A DNA stretch of 64,000 bases from contig BCKT01000004.1 in the NCBI GenBank assembly GCA_003116875.1, forward strand, positions 1,223,315 to 1,287,314, read 5' to 3'. The DNA is from Takashimella koratensis (lineage: Eukaryota > Basidiomycota > Tremellomycetes > Trichosporonales > Tetragoniomycetaceae). The position numbers and the translations under genes were made by a program. Shown here piece by piece: positions 1 to 11,528 of this stretch. The notes under the pieces are model-generated. The model worked only from the letters and a program-made list of their open reading frames with translations, was not told the DNA's origin and did no database searches. Each line of letters starts with the position of its first letter. Within the stretch, counting starts at the first letter, position 1.

Positions 1-224
1 GACGTCCAGACTCGGGCTCCCAAACCCTCTTTTATGTTTCCTCCTTTTTGACACTGTGAATGTCGAAAGACGCGGAGTTCAGTCTGGCTGCCAAGGTTTG
101 CTTGCCTCAGGACTGGAGCAGACGCCGCACAAATTGTAGATATATCATTTTCCCCTCTTTTTCTGCACTTTGCATTTCATTTCTTTCCATAATCCCTATT
201 CTACCTTATTTGGAGCTTTCCGTC

Positions 225-1424
225 ATGGAGGTTGACCTGAGGTCAGAATGGAAGGTGTTGTGCGAACGCCAAGCATTCCACAAAGAACAAGAAGAACATG
301 ACTTCAAACGGGTCCATGAACTGGCGTTCTGGGAAAACGCAAGTACCATCCTTCATCCTACTTCCAGGATTTATTCCAACGCTGGGCCAGTAAGTCACCC
401 GTGCAGTCTTTGAAGACTAGTGTTCCCGCCGCTAACTGCTGCCTGGTATCCGTTAGGAGGATTGCCAGGATTTCGGGGCGTACTCGTTCCTCATGTCCCA
501 CCTTTTACAGCATGGCGAGTTGGACCATGCCAGAGTGACAGGGCAAAAATACATTTCGTCCGACAACCCGCCACCCTTCATTGTGATGAGGTTGAACGGC
601 TTCGAAGATTCCGTGTCAAACCATGTACCGTGAGCGATTTGTTGCTCAAGGAAGGACCTTACTGATGGAAGCAGCCAGGATGGTAGCACGCAAGAACGCT
701 TTGCCTCGTCAGAAGACAGAAAAGACTTTGTCTCCGTGACCCAGCTGAAAACGGCGGCTCGAGATTACGGGAGCTACTCGGTCTATCAGATCGACCATGA
801 ATCCACAGGCCGGAGCAGGATCATGCATCAGTTCGATTTCTCTCATTTCCGCAACAATGCCGTCTTGGATTCAAAGGGGACGATGTTGTACCTGAAGATG
901 TCTCAGGAGCAACGAGCTTTGAGAGAAAGCTTGGGAGGAACCTTGTGCCCACTGACGATACAATGGTAGGTTGTTGCACTTCAGCTCGCTAATCGTGCAG
1001 CCGCGGTGGTACGGGCAGAACGGGGGTCTCCGAAGTCGTCGAGGCTTTCCTCGACATGTACCCTGAGATCCTTGAAACGATCGGCGACAAGATTCACGGT
1101 CCCATCCTCAGTGACATCGTCAAGAAAGTATTGACCTCTCCGGCGACTCATGTGCGTCCGGCGCACTGGAGTCTGGCCTACATTCCTCGGAGTGCCAAAG
1201 ACCTCCCTATACCCGAGGAATACAAGAACAATGTACCTTTTATTATGTTGGAGGACTATCGGCAGCAACGGTGGTCGCTGGTGAGCACGATCAGGCAATA
1301 CGAGTACACCGTCAAGATGTTGGGAGTGATGGACAGCGTGAGGACGTACTGGCTGTCTCGAAGCCACCAAGCGTGTCTTCCTTCGACGGACCCGACGAAG
1401 TCGAGCGAACCGAGAGAGGGCTGA
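225..1424 (+). CDS. Divergent protein tyrosine phosphatase-like protein
   Basis: Four exons (225-389, 457-629, 675-965, 1001-1424) join in frame to about 350 aa. The P-loop CRGGTGRTG (Cys210, Arg216) fits the C-x5-R-T-G signature of cysteine-based tyrosine phosphatases. Downstream, QQRWSLVSTIRQYEY resembles the Q-loop helix of classical PTPs. Upstream, QFDFSHFRNNAV lines up with the usual QFHFTSWPDHGV, so the WPD triplet reads F171-R172-N173 and the general acid Asp is Asn. The His before the catalytic Cys is Gln. Family knowledge: such changes slow or abolish catalysis, or make a substrate trap. Inference: a slow phosphatase or pseudophosphatase. The Met at 225 was preferred to one at 60 because the sequence before it is T-rich and not protein-like. 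No signal peptide or membrane segment is seen. It converges on NUM1. Confidence 0.7.
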
Positions 1425-1706
1425 GACGGGCTGCCGGTGTTCCATAGTCAGGGGAGGATACTTGCCAATACGTTGTGAATAGGAAGAGTTGGAGAGATCG
1501 AAGAGCCCTGCATGTACAGTATGTGCCTATGACGTAGAATGACCAAGCGAGACCAAAGAAGAAACAAACAAGAGCGAAAAGATTAAAAGAAACAAAGCTT
1601 TACCAAGACCGCCCAATCACCATCTCAAGAAATGTCTCTACACAAAGTCATTTACTGTATATGAACACAGAAATCACAAAAACCACACCGTCCTCCTCAT
1701 TCTCTC
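1425..1706. other. Convergent 3' intergenic region
   Basis: This is the 3'-to-3' gap between the phosphatase-like gene and NUM1. It is A-rich near 1550-1680, as expected for 3' UTR and polyadenylation signals. No ORF or RNA gene was recognised. Confidence 0.5.
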
Positions 1707-4700
1707 TCACGCCGCAGTCTGAGGGGTCGAGAGGACGCTGCTGTGAACGCTGGCGTTATCTCCCCCACGCCTGAACACCGATCCCGGCTGTTTGAACCCC
1801 GACGAAGCGCCGCTGGCCCTGCGAGACCTCATGGACGGAGTGAATGGGGTCGTGGAGCGTGACTGCGACTGAGGAACGTCCCCATCGTGGTCGTGGTGGT
1901 GATGGTGGTGGTCACCGACGAGGTGTTTACCGTCGCAGCAGGCTAAAAGCATTTTAGTCAGCTTTCGCCCTCACACATCTCAGTCGAGCACCTTGACTCA
2001 CCTCGGACATTGTCCATGCCTTCAAAGTCATCAGGCTCGTCACCGTCGTCACGCATGACGACATCAAACTCCCCTTCGGCATCCGCGATCGGTGCGCCCT
2101 TGTACGTCCCCTTATACCTGTGCCCACCATGCAAGGTCGTCGGGACCTCGTGTCGTCGATAATACTCTGCTGCTGCGGTCCCTGCACGCTTGTTCGTCCC
2201 GATCGTCGAGGGAGCACGACCGACCGTTCCTCCCATCGCGGATTTGCTGCGGATCGTGCCGTTATTGATCTGGCTGGCACGAGGCGTGGTGCCCAGGGAC
2301 TGGCGGCTGGCGATCGATCGGAGGCTCATGGGAGATTTAGGAACGAAAGCGCCGTGTTCGTCCGGAACGACGGAGAGGCGGGAGCGGGAACCAAGGGTAC
2401 GGATGTTGTCGGTGCTCGCAGCGGCGAGCTGGTCAGTGACAGGTCCCGTGGTCTGCTGCTGGAGCAGGAACTGAAGCGCCTTTGAGGAGTCAGCATGGGA
2501 CGATATCAAATGTGAGGCAGGTACTCACCGACATCCATAGCTCGTGCCTCGCCTGAGTCGGCGCGGTGAATTGAATCTCCCGGCCAAGGGTGGTCACGAT
2601 GATGCTCTTAGAGTAGAGGCCTGCAGGGGACGGGTTCGGGTCGTCGATCGCACGGACCGCTGAGATATACACTGTTCATTGTGTTAGTCTACTGCTTTAC
2701 GATTGCCTTCCCAATGACTCCCACTTACCACTCTTAGCAGACGACTCGGAGGTCGACGAGCTTCCCGGGTCCTCAGACGACCAGTACAGCGTCTTAGTGT
2801 ACGGGTGTACCCAGAAGAATCGCTTGTGCCTCGTCTCGGAGATCCCCTTCCCAAAAGTCCTCCTTGTATACTTGTACAAGTACTCTCCGATCATGGTCTG
2901 CGTGATCGCCTGGATCGTGGGTGCGTCAGTGCCCGCACCACCGATGGAGGCCGCGTTGGGCCTACGCGCCGAGGCGGGACCAACGACGCTTTCGAACGAC
3001 GACATGGATGGGTTGCGCTCGAGGATGCTCGAGGCGGCCGAGGTGTACCCGCCGTTGATATGAGGCGCGGTCCGGCGACGGACGCTGTTGCCCTTGGCCC
3101 AGGTGGGGTCGGTGGTCGTTGGTGTCGACGGGTTGGTGCGGAAGCTGCTTGCGGAGGCCTGGCGAGTCGCGCTCGGAGGAGGCATGTTGGTGCCGTTGGT
3201 CGAAGCGCGGAGGGCCGCACCTGCCGCCGAGGGACCGACGACGCGCGAACGACGCTGGGTGCCGGTACTGAAGGATGGCGAGGTCGCGCGGTGGATGTAC
3301 TCCTCTGGCGGCGGGGAAGTGGGGCGCGCAGGCGGGCCCGTCGACTGCTTCTTGACGTTGATCGTCGAAGGCGGCGGCATCGACGGTGGCGGAGGGAGGT
3401 TCATCGTTGGCGGCCTAGTCTTGTCCGGCTCCTCTGCAACAGAGGAGATACCCAGGCCCTCGATGTCGGACGCGTTCGAGACATCGCGAGAGCGAGGGAG
3501 ACCAGTGATATCGTCGCGCTCTTTGCCGTTCGCGCCAAACGTGTCGGCAGAGGCACGGTGTAATGCCTTGGCGGCCGCACTGACGCTTTGCGCGGGAGGG
3601 GCCTTGAGGAAGTCATAGTTGGCTCCTGGGGTGACTCGGAAGAGGCCAACGTCGGGAGCAGGGACGGTGGGGCTGGTAGAGAGCGAGGCGAGGGGGTCGG
3701 TTTGAGTGCCGAGTTCGGTCTGCTCGCCACGAGCGACGGGAACCTCAACGATCTTCTCGACGATCTTCTCTACCTCGACAATCTTCTCAACCTCCACGAT
3801 CTTCTCCACCTCAACAGGCACTTCGACAATCTTCTCGACAGTAACCTCTTTGATGATCTCCACTGGTACCTCTTTAACCACTTCCACCGGCACCTCTTTG
3901 AACACCTCCACAATCTTCTCCACAACTTTGTCCACCTCGACCGGAACCTCGACGCGCTTCTCGACGATCTTCTCGACCTCGACAGGCACCTCGACGATTC
4001 GATCCACGGGGACCTCGACGCGTTTCTCGACAATCACCTCGACCGGCTTCTCGACAATCTTCTCGACTTCGACAATCTTGTCAACCGGAACCTCTTTGAT
4101 GATTTCAACGGTTCGTTCAACAATCTTCTCGACAATCTTCTCGACTTCGACGATTCGATCGACCGGTTTCTCGACCTCGACAATCTTTTCGACAATCTTC
4201 TCGACATCGACGTTGACGGGGACCTCGACGATCTTCTCGACGATTTTTTCCACCTCGACGAGTTTAGGAACTTCCACAATCTTCTCTACAATCTTCTCCA
4301 CAATCTTCTCAACCTCTACAATCTTCTCTACCTCCACAATCTTCTCTTCGATCTTGGGCACCTCGACGATGCGCTCCACGATCTTCTCGACTTCGACGAT
4401 GCGGTCGACGGGTTTCTCGACAATGACGTCGACCGGCTTTTCGACAATCTTTTCAACCTCGATGATCTTCTCGACGACCTTTTCGACAATAACCTCGACG
4501 GGCTTCTCGACGATGACCTCGACAGGTTTCTCGACAATGACTTCGACAGGTTTCTCGACGATCTTTTCGACTTCGACAATCTTCTCAACCTCCACAATCT
4601 TCTCGACAATTCTGTCGACGGGCACTTCGACAATCTTGTCGACCTGGACCTCGACGATTTTCTCGACGATGCGATCGACCGGAACCTCGACGATCTTTTC

Positions 4701-7300
4701 AACCGCAACTTCGACAATCTTCTCCCGCTCGACGATCCTGTCCACGGGAACTTCGATGGTCTTCTCGACAACCCTGTCGACAGGGACCTCGACGATACGC
4801 TCGACGATCTTCTCCACTTCAACCTGGACAATCTTCTCAACGGGGACCTCCACAATCTTCTCGACAATGCGGTCGACAGGCACTTCGACGATGCGGTCAA
4901 CCGGTACCTCGACAATCTTCTCGACGATCCTCTCCACAGGAACTTCAATGACACGTTCCCTGCTTGCCATGCGAGCGGCGCGGCGAGCCTCAGCCCACCC
5001 GCCTGCTGCCGCTGCTGCACCGAGACCAAGCGCTCCGGCGGCAATAGGTACGTTGAGTCGCTGGGTCGAGTTCTCCTCCTCGCCCTCGCTTTCGCCAGCG
5101 CTCGAGTCGCCAGCGGACGTGTGGTACTCGCGGCCAGTCGCGTACGCTTCCGTCTCAGTCTCGGTAGCGTCGCCGTCCGAGCCTGCGCGAGGCGGAGTCA
5201 GGGTGCCAACAGTCTCGCGCGCGTCGGTAAAGTCGCCATCGGTATCGGTAGTCATGTCGTCGCCACTGATGGAGCGAGAGAAGCCGTGCACCAGGCCGCT
5301 TGGCTGCGACGGCTGGTGGTGAGGGAGAGCCATAGAGTGCTTGGTAGGGGTCGACATGGAGGTAGTCGAGATGGACGGAGCCAGGGTCGAGGGACGAGCA
5401 GGCGTGGACAAGGCATCGTCGAGAGTCGGGACATTCGGCGCCTGCTTGATCGTCGCGCTGCTCTCGGATGTGGGAGTGACCTCGGGCTCGTCCGCTTCGA
5501 GATCGTCTCCGAGTGTCGGACCCATAGCCATGGCGAGCGACTCGGGCTCTCGTGGGGATACTGGGGAGTCGGGCTCAGTCGAAGGGTTGCGAGAGGTGCG
5601 AAGGAGGTCGGGTGTAGCGGATGAGTTGGAACCAAAGCTCCTGTCTCCCGAGGTGGAGGAAGAGATGCTGATTCCAGACGATGCACGCGGGAAACCAAGC
5701 TTGCGGCCGATGGTCGCTGCCAGCCCGCCGCCACGTCCACCACGGCCTCGACGACCACGGACCGACCCCTTCCCACGACCCGATATGGTCGCGTCGTCGA
5801 ACTCGCTGTTGCCCTTTGCGCCAAACTCGTCCGCAGCCACCGGCGCCGCGATCGCAGCGGCCGCAAGCTTCTCAGCACGCTCACGCCCAAGCTCCTCCTT
5901 CAACCCTTCGATCTCCTGCCGAGCCTGCTCGAGGCTGGCGCGGAGCTCGTCGGCGTCGTTGACAAAGAGCTCACCCAGTGGAGACCGGATGTAGACCTTG
6001 TCTCCAGGTTTGGACGGGGTGGGTTCGGGAGAGTCAAAGTCGGACGAGTAAATCTGGGACGGGGAGAGGGCTTGGTCGTTGGCGTCAAAGCCCGGACCAC
6101 GCTTGCGAGGGCTCAAATCTGCGCCCGAACCAAATACGTCGTCCTCCGGCACCTCGTCGTCGTCTTGTCGAACCGCAGGGCTTGCTGACCCGCCACGCGA
6201 CGCTCGGCTCCTGATCGCGTGCGCACGGCGCTGTCGCTCCGCGTTGAGCTCGGTCATGAGGTCGCTCTTATCACGAGCGAGTCCCGCAGTCTGCTTGCGA
6301 GCTTGGGCCATTTCCGTCTCGTGCTTGGCCTTGAGGTCTTCAATCAGCTGCGCGTTCTTCTCCGCTTCGGTCTTCTGCGCCTCGCCCGTCTCGCGCGCTT
6401 GGGTAAGCGCCTTGTTGAGCCTCGTGTGCTCGGCCGTCGTCTTGGTCAACTGGTCCTGAGCGTCGGCGTGCGACGATCTGAGCTCCTGCAAGCTGACTTC
6501 GAGATTCCAATTGTCGTCCTTGTAGCGGTCTAGTTGTTAGTTTGGGTTTGACACGAGTACACACCGGCATTGGTCTCGGCTGCACGGACTGCGGCCATCA
6601 AGCTGTTCTTCTCCGACTCCCACGATTCCTTTTCTTCACCGAGTCGCTCCAGCGCTCGGTCCCGTTCGCTCAGAAGAGATTGCAGCCGACGAACTTCGAC
6701 CAAGAGGTTCTGTCCGATCTCGGTTGCAAACTCCATATCAAGAGTGCGATGCTGGGCATTCCGCTGGCGTCGGGTGAGTGTGCTGGGCGCGGCCCCGTCG
6801 GCGTCGGCCTTGCTCGGTGTTGTGGGTGCTGCTGTGGGAACTTGGAGCATCTGGTTGATATATTAGTATTGAGTGGCGCAATGACTCACCTTTGTCGATC
6901 CAAGCTCGCGAATGATGGTTTGGTTCTCTCCTTCCCAAGTCTTCATTGCGTCCTCGAGCTCGAGCAGCTTTTGCTTCGACTCGTCGCTGACCTGCCCGTT
7001 GGGTTCGTTATCAGCAAACGCCCGAACGCGCTCCTCCAGCTCAGCCTGCTGTGTGAGGATCTGCTGGCCCATCGCTCCGATCATCTGCAGCTGGTTTGAC
7101 TTGTGGTCGATCAAGGTCTGCAGGTGGGAACGGAGGGAAGCGCCGTCGAGGTCTGGAGTGATGAGCGCTGGCGACATGGCGGAGGCGTCGAGGTTGTTGA
7201 GGGAGTGGGAGGAGGGGGGAGCAGGGAGAGGGATGGAAAGGTCGGGTCGAGAGCGTTGACGCCGCATGGAAGGAGTAGGCGGCGAGAAGGGGTCGTCCAT
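1707..7300 (-). CDS. NUM1: NUM1/ApsA-type cortical anchor protein with PH domain
   Basis: Six exons (7300-6890, 6850-6565, 6529-2729, 2671-2529, 2479-2002, 1942-1707) give about 1,784 aa. Order: disordered N-terminus, coiled coil (about residues 60-350), Ser/Gly-rich region, a VEKIVEVPVDRI-type repeat (about 760-1165), Ser/Pro-rich linker, and a C-terminal PH domain (about 1440-1560) containing GEYLYKYTRRTFGKG and KRFFWVHPYTKTLYW. Splicing across exons 3-5 is needed to complete the PH strands and the final helix LWMSALQFLL. Known family role (S. cerevisiae Num1, A. nidulans ApsA, S. pombe Mcp5): the PH domain binds plasma-membrane PI(4,5)P2 and the coiled coil anchors dynein and mitochondria, so it acts in nuclear migration and mitochondrial tethering. 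A six-His run lies after the PH domain. The start at 7300 begins the only open N-terminal exon; 7301-8137 is shared promoter with HET-C. Confidence 0.9.
3735..4960 (-). repeat. Degenerate VEKIVEV coding tandem repeat inside NUM1
   Basis: About 1.2 kb of exon 3 consists of short units coding for V-E-K-I-V-E-V-P-V-D-R-I variants in irregular order, with the period a multiple of 3 nt. Charged and beta-branched residues alternate. S. cerevisiae Num1 also has a central repeat, though of a different 64-aa unit. The opposite strand is open through the same block because of the periodicity, which makes long false ORFs. Confidence 0.9.
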
Positions 7301-8137
7301 GGTGATGATGGGAAGAGGCCCGCTGGCCGTGTAGGTTGGGGATGAAGGCCGAGCTGTGCAACGTTAGCAATGAGATGGAGACAAAAGCGCCTTGGTGTGT
7401 GTGAGGAAGAGGGGAAAAGGAGGATGGAGCTGTGTTGGAGACGAGTGTCGATCAACACGCCATGGCGTCTTCGAGGACGTGATGTGCTGATGCACGGACC
7501 GCAGTTAGGGACGTACCGTGGGGGAGTTGGTACAGCTGGAGGTCGTCAATTGGTTGGTCGTCTCGAGTCGTCGATGCTGTTGTTGAGGGTGTTGTTGACA
7601 AGAGAGGTGAGGGGTGGACAAGAGAGGTGTCGAGGGGATGGCGACTCTTGTTGATGTTGTCGTGATGGTAGACGTCGCAACGATCGACGTTCTGGGCCTG
7701 CCCCCGGGTGTCCTTGTTTTTTTGGGTGACGGGGGGGACCGTTGTTTGTTTAGGATTCGCTAAAGTGGGGGGGACCGTTAGTATCTGTCCTGGTGTTATC
7801 TTACGTCAGCAACCTCCTATCAGTGCCAAGCGGCAGATGCGGGGTAAGAGAGGTTAAAGTGCGGGGTAGAGCACTGCCCGCTCCGTGCCAAGCCGAATTG
7901 ACCGATTCATCGCTTCCCTATCAGATCTATCCTCCTCTCACATCTCTCTTCCTCTCTCTCTCTCTCACTCACACTCTCTCCTACCCACCACTGGTCGTTG
8001 GCCACCCGCTCGCTCACCCGAATCACCACAGAGCGCACAGCTATCGCCGCCGCTCCATTGTTTCGCAGCCGTAAAAAACCGTCTCCGGCTCGAAAACTTA
8101 CCCATCACTCGACTTATCGCCAAGCTCACACAACATC
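7301..8137. promoter_or_regulatory. Divergent promoter between NUM1 and HET-C
   Basis: The two start codons are separated by 837 bp. GGGGGGGACCGTT occurs twice in the same orientation (7731-7743 and 7767-7779). A CT-rich tract at about 7920-7985, with CTCTCTCTCT runs, lies upstream of the HET-C start, as is common near fungal transcription starts. No gene was recognised; ORFs here are short and low in complexity. Confidence 0.55.
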
Positions 8138-11100
8138 ATGGCCTCCTCCCACCGGGTCGCCCTATTCTTCGCGCTTCTCCTCATCGCGCTATGCTTCATT
8201 CCCACTTGTGAGGGGTTTGGCGCTGGTAATATCCCCAGCTTTTCTTTCGTGGAAGACAAGGCCTTTAGACACGGTGACATTGAAGATGTCCTCGCGACCA
8301 TCTTCAAGACTGCCAGTGGCGGCTTTTTGGCTCGCGGGGCAAAGTTTTCATCTCTTGATGTCAAGCGAGTCTACTTTGGTGAGTCTAGCACTTCGAGGAC
8401 GTGGACGACGTGGACAGAGCTCTCTTATGAGGCAATTGGATGGGAGGAGAGTGTTGGGCTGACGATGGCTCTTACTAGGGAACTGGCTTCGAGACTACAG
8501 CCAGGTGCGCAGTGTCACGCGACAGGGTCGTGTGAGGGGTACTGATACGACCAACAGGCCGTAGATGTCGGTGCGCTCAAGAAAACCAATCTGCAGACGA
8601 TTCTTAACGTGGTCATGGTCCTCGGTTTCCTCGGTTCGTTTTACCAACTCCACTGTTTAGCCCACGCCTGCGCTGACACCACCTAGCCCACGGATACGCG
8701 ACAGCCGAGTTTGAGACGACCAAGGAACGCGTTGGGTGCTACCTCCCCACTGAACACATTGACAACCCCAAAGGCTACGCAGACGGCGAAGACGCGAGGC
8801 AGTACGATCCCCGTCTTCGAGGTCCGATCGACCCACGCGAGCTGGAATTTGATCCCCAGACAGGCATGAAGAACTACATTGCCAATGGTGAGCTCGGTTT
8901 ATGATACGCTTTGAAAGAGCTCGATATCGTCTTCAAGATCTATCTAACGTTATGACAGAAAACGGGACCTGGGACACGTCTAAAGCCCTTGTCAGGAGGA
9001 CCATTATTCAGTGTATTGAAATTGGAAGGCTGTTTAAGCGCTCGGGTAACAAGAACGACCAGTACGAGGCTTTCCGCCTTCTCGGCCAGGCGCTCCACAC
9101 TCTGTACGTCAGCTGTGGACCATGTGTAGTGTGGAGCTGACTGGGTACAGGGAGGACTTTACCGCCCACTCCAACTGGTGCGAGCTGTGTAAGTATCCAT
9201 CTGAACCACACGACCATACTAACCTACCCAGCGCTCATCTCGTTCGGCTACCAAAACGTCTTCCCTCACGTTGGTCGTAACGTCCGTGTCCGTACACCTC
9301 AAGGGAAAGAAGTTTATCCTATTGTCACTGGTACCTTTGGTGGTGCGGACTTTATCCATTCGCTTATGGGCGAAGCGACCGACCACCTTTCGCAGTCCTC
9401 CGTCTCCGACCTATCAAAGCAGATGACCAACGCGCGCTCCATATCCGAAGGTCAGTCAAGCTCGGCCAAGTCGCTCCGCACGCTCTTGTTCGATATCCCC
9501 GGGTTTGAGAGTGGAGAGTTGAATCGCGATATGGAGAATATCCAGGGGATGCGAGCGGGTCAACCGGGTGGGATGGATCCGAATACTATGAGCCCGCAGG
9601 AGATGCACCGCGTCCTATGGCAGATCCTCAGTTTCCGCGACTCGGTCATGAAGGCTATTGAGGTGGGTTCAGCTGTCTCGATATTGGCAACGGAGCTAGC
9701 TTACCGGAAATGACTTGACAGCACACCATCGAGCGCATCCCGGGTTTGTCCTCTCTCGTTGAAAAAATCTCCAACTCGGTCTCCGTGTTCATCCTCACTA
9801 CCCTGGAGCCCTTTGTCAAGCCTCTGATCGGTACTGCGACTTCCGCGCTCGGTCAGTCGTCTCAAGCAGTCATCGACTCGCACGACCAGTACGAGGTGTG
9901 GAACGACTGGAATGCCTCAGACCCGACCCACTCCTTCCTGTCCAAGGTGAGTTGATGGACAATGGCATGGCGTGGCGGTGTTCGCTACCGGAGGTCATCA
10001 GCTGATAGGTGTACTCAGGACCACTTCGCGCTCATTCTCAACGAGCCAGCGGGACTGGTCGCCAAGGTGATCACGCAGTACACGGTCGAACGCGTTGTCA
10101 AGGCCTGGGACGACCCTAACATCCCTCCTACGCAAGTGACCGAGGACGTTCTGCAGTGTCTCTTCCACCCGGACTTTTTCGACAACCGCTGTGAGTCACT
10201 GCGACACTCTTATCTCCCTCGCTATCATTCTATTGTTGAAAGAGATATACTGACTCCGACCTAGCCCAGATCCAGAGGATGATGCTTGAGCGTATGAGGG
10301 CATGGTTTGACTCTACCGGCGGAAACAAGAACGAGATCATCAACCGTCTGTCAGCCGATAACGTACGCGCAGGGAAGAACCGCCGGATTGGAGATACTTC
10401 CGAGAACACGGGTCATGTTCACAATTCGATGTTGCCGGAAGGTGGACTCCAGGCGGTTCTGGCGCAGCACAATGTGCACGTGGTGAGTTCTTATCTTGGA
10501 CGGAAGAGAGAAAGTAATGAGCGACAAGGGCGATGGTGCTGATGCTTTCTGCCGCTACTTAGCCTGGCGCGGGGGTATTGAACGCTGGGCAGGACCTGCT
10601 CTCTGGGAAGATGGTACGTTGTCGTCCCTTCGCAACTTCCCACCAACCTCGGATCGTGTCACCGTGTCTCTCTGATGACGAACTGACAACCTTTGTAGCC
10701 ATGGCAACAGGGATTCGGACAAGGCGGTCAACACGCCTGGCGCGAAATGAACAACGACCCTTCTCAACCTCAACCTCCTCCTACCGGTTCTTCCGACCCA
10801 ATGGCGCAGAACTACCCGCATTCCCCGGCCCCGGGACCTGCGCCCTCGCCTGGGTTCCAGTCATACGACGGAAGCGGGCAGGGGTACGCACCTCCCCCAG
10901 GTCACGGTCAAGGCCGGTACGGTGGGCCTCCTCCTGAGGGACATTACGGTGGACCTCCTCCTCAGCAGTACGGAGCACCCCAGTATGGCGGATACTCCCA
11001 GCAGACGGGGTACCAGCCCCCTCCCCCTCCGGAAGGGTACCAGCAGCAGGGGTACCCGCAACAGGGATACCAGCAGGGTCCGCCGCCGGGACAGTACGGG

Positions 11101-11187
11101 TACGGTACCCAGCCGCCGCAGGGACAGGGGCAGGGGCAGTATATGCCCCCGTACCCGCCCAACCAGTACGGCGGACAAGGGTACTAG
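8138..11187 (+). CDS. het-c: HET-C family secreted/vacuolar-type protein
   Basis: Twelve exons (8138-8378, 8479-8504, 8558-8633, 8687-8887, 8959-9103, 9151-9188, 9232-9662, 9722-9946, 10019-10190, 10265-10482, 10563-10613, 10699-11187) give about 770 aa. Residues 1-26 are a clear signal peptide ending before FGAGNIP. The family hallmarks follow: FRHGDIEDVL, VYFGNWLRDYSQAVDVG, LGQALHTLEDFTAHSNWCEL and HVGRNVRV. The C-terminus is low-complexity, rich in Gly, Pro, Gln and Tyr, as in Neurospora and Podospora HET-C. Exon 2 is only 26 nt but codes for the invariant NWLRDYSQ block. In filamentous ascomycetes HET-C polymorphism takes part in vegetative incompatibility; in yeasts and basidiomycetes the role is unknown, so incompatibility should not be assumed here. 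The family-typical N-terminus right after the signal peptide fixes the start. Confidence 0.92.
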
Positions 11188-11528
11188 GCGACTTCATAGT
11201 GTTGATGAGTCACTCTCTTGGATCGGTCATGGTGGGACGAAAGGAAGGGTGTGAATGAGTCAAGGAATGAGAGGGAAGGGGATTGGAAGCACGAAACGAC
11301 AACGAAATGAAGAACAGTAAGGGTACAGGCTGCAACATCGGTCAACAGATTGACACAAGTATCAGGATGGGGAGTATGCATGTGACTATGTTGAATAAAA
11401 GGCAATAACTGCCCTTTGTCCGTGTTTCTGCCTTAGCCTTACGTATGTATGAGGCCTCGTATATGCTTACATACATCTACATGTCTGCCTCCGCATAATC
11501 ACTTCGGTCAAGCCAACCTCGAACCCGC
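11188..11528. other. Convergent intergenic region HET-C / NiCoT
   Basis: This 341-bp gap holds the 3' ends of two convergent genes. It is AT-richer than the flanks, with AATAAAAG-like sequence near 11394 and a CATACATCTACAT stretch near 11470. No gene was seen. Confidence 0.5.

Noticed and set aside
60..224. Longer N-terminus for the phosphatase-like gene from an ATG at 60
   Set aside because: The added residues come from T-rich, leader-like sequence without domain character; the Met at 225 begins the acidic helical part.
3588..5624. Two long plus-strand frames (678 and 538 codons) opposite NUM1
   Set aside because: They are the complement of the VEKIVEV coding repeat (poly S-T-I-F-S-T or L-D-D-L-L-D strings); the periodicity of 3 keeps them open by chance.
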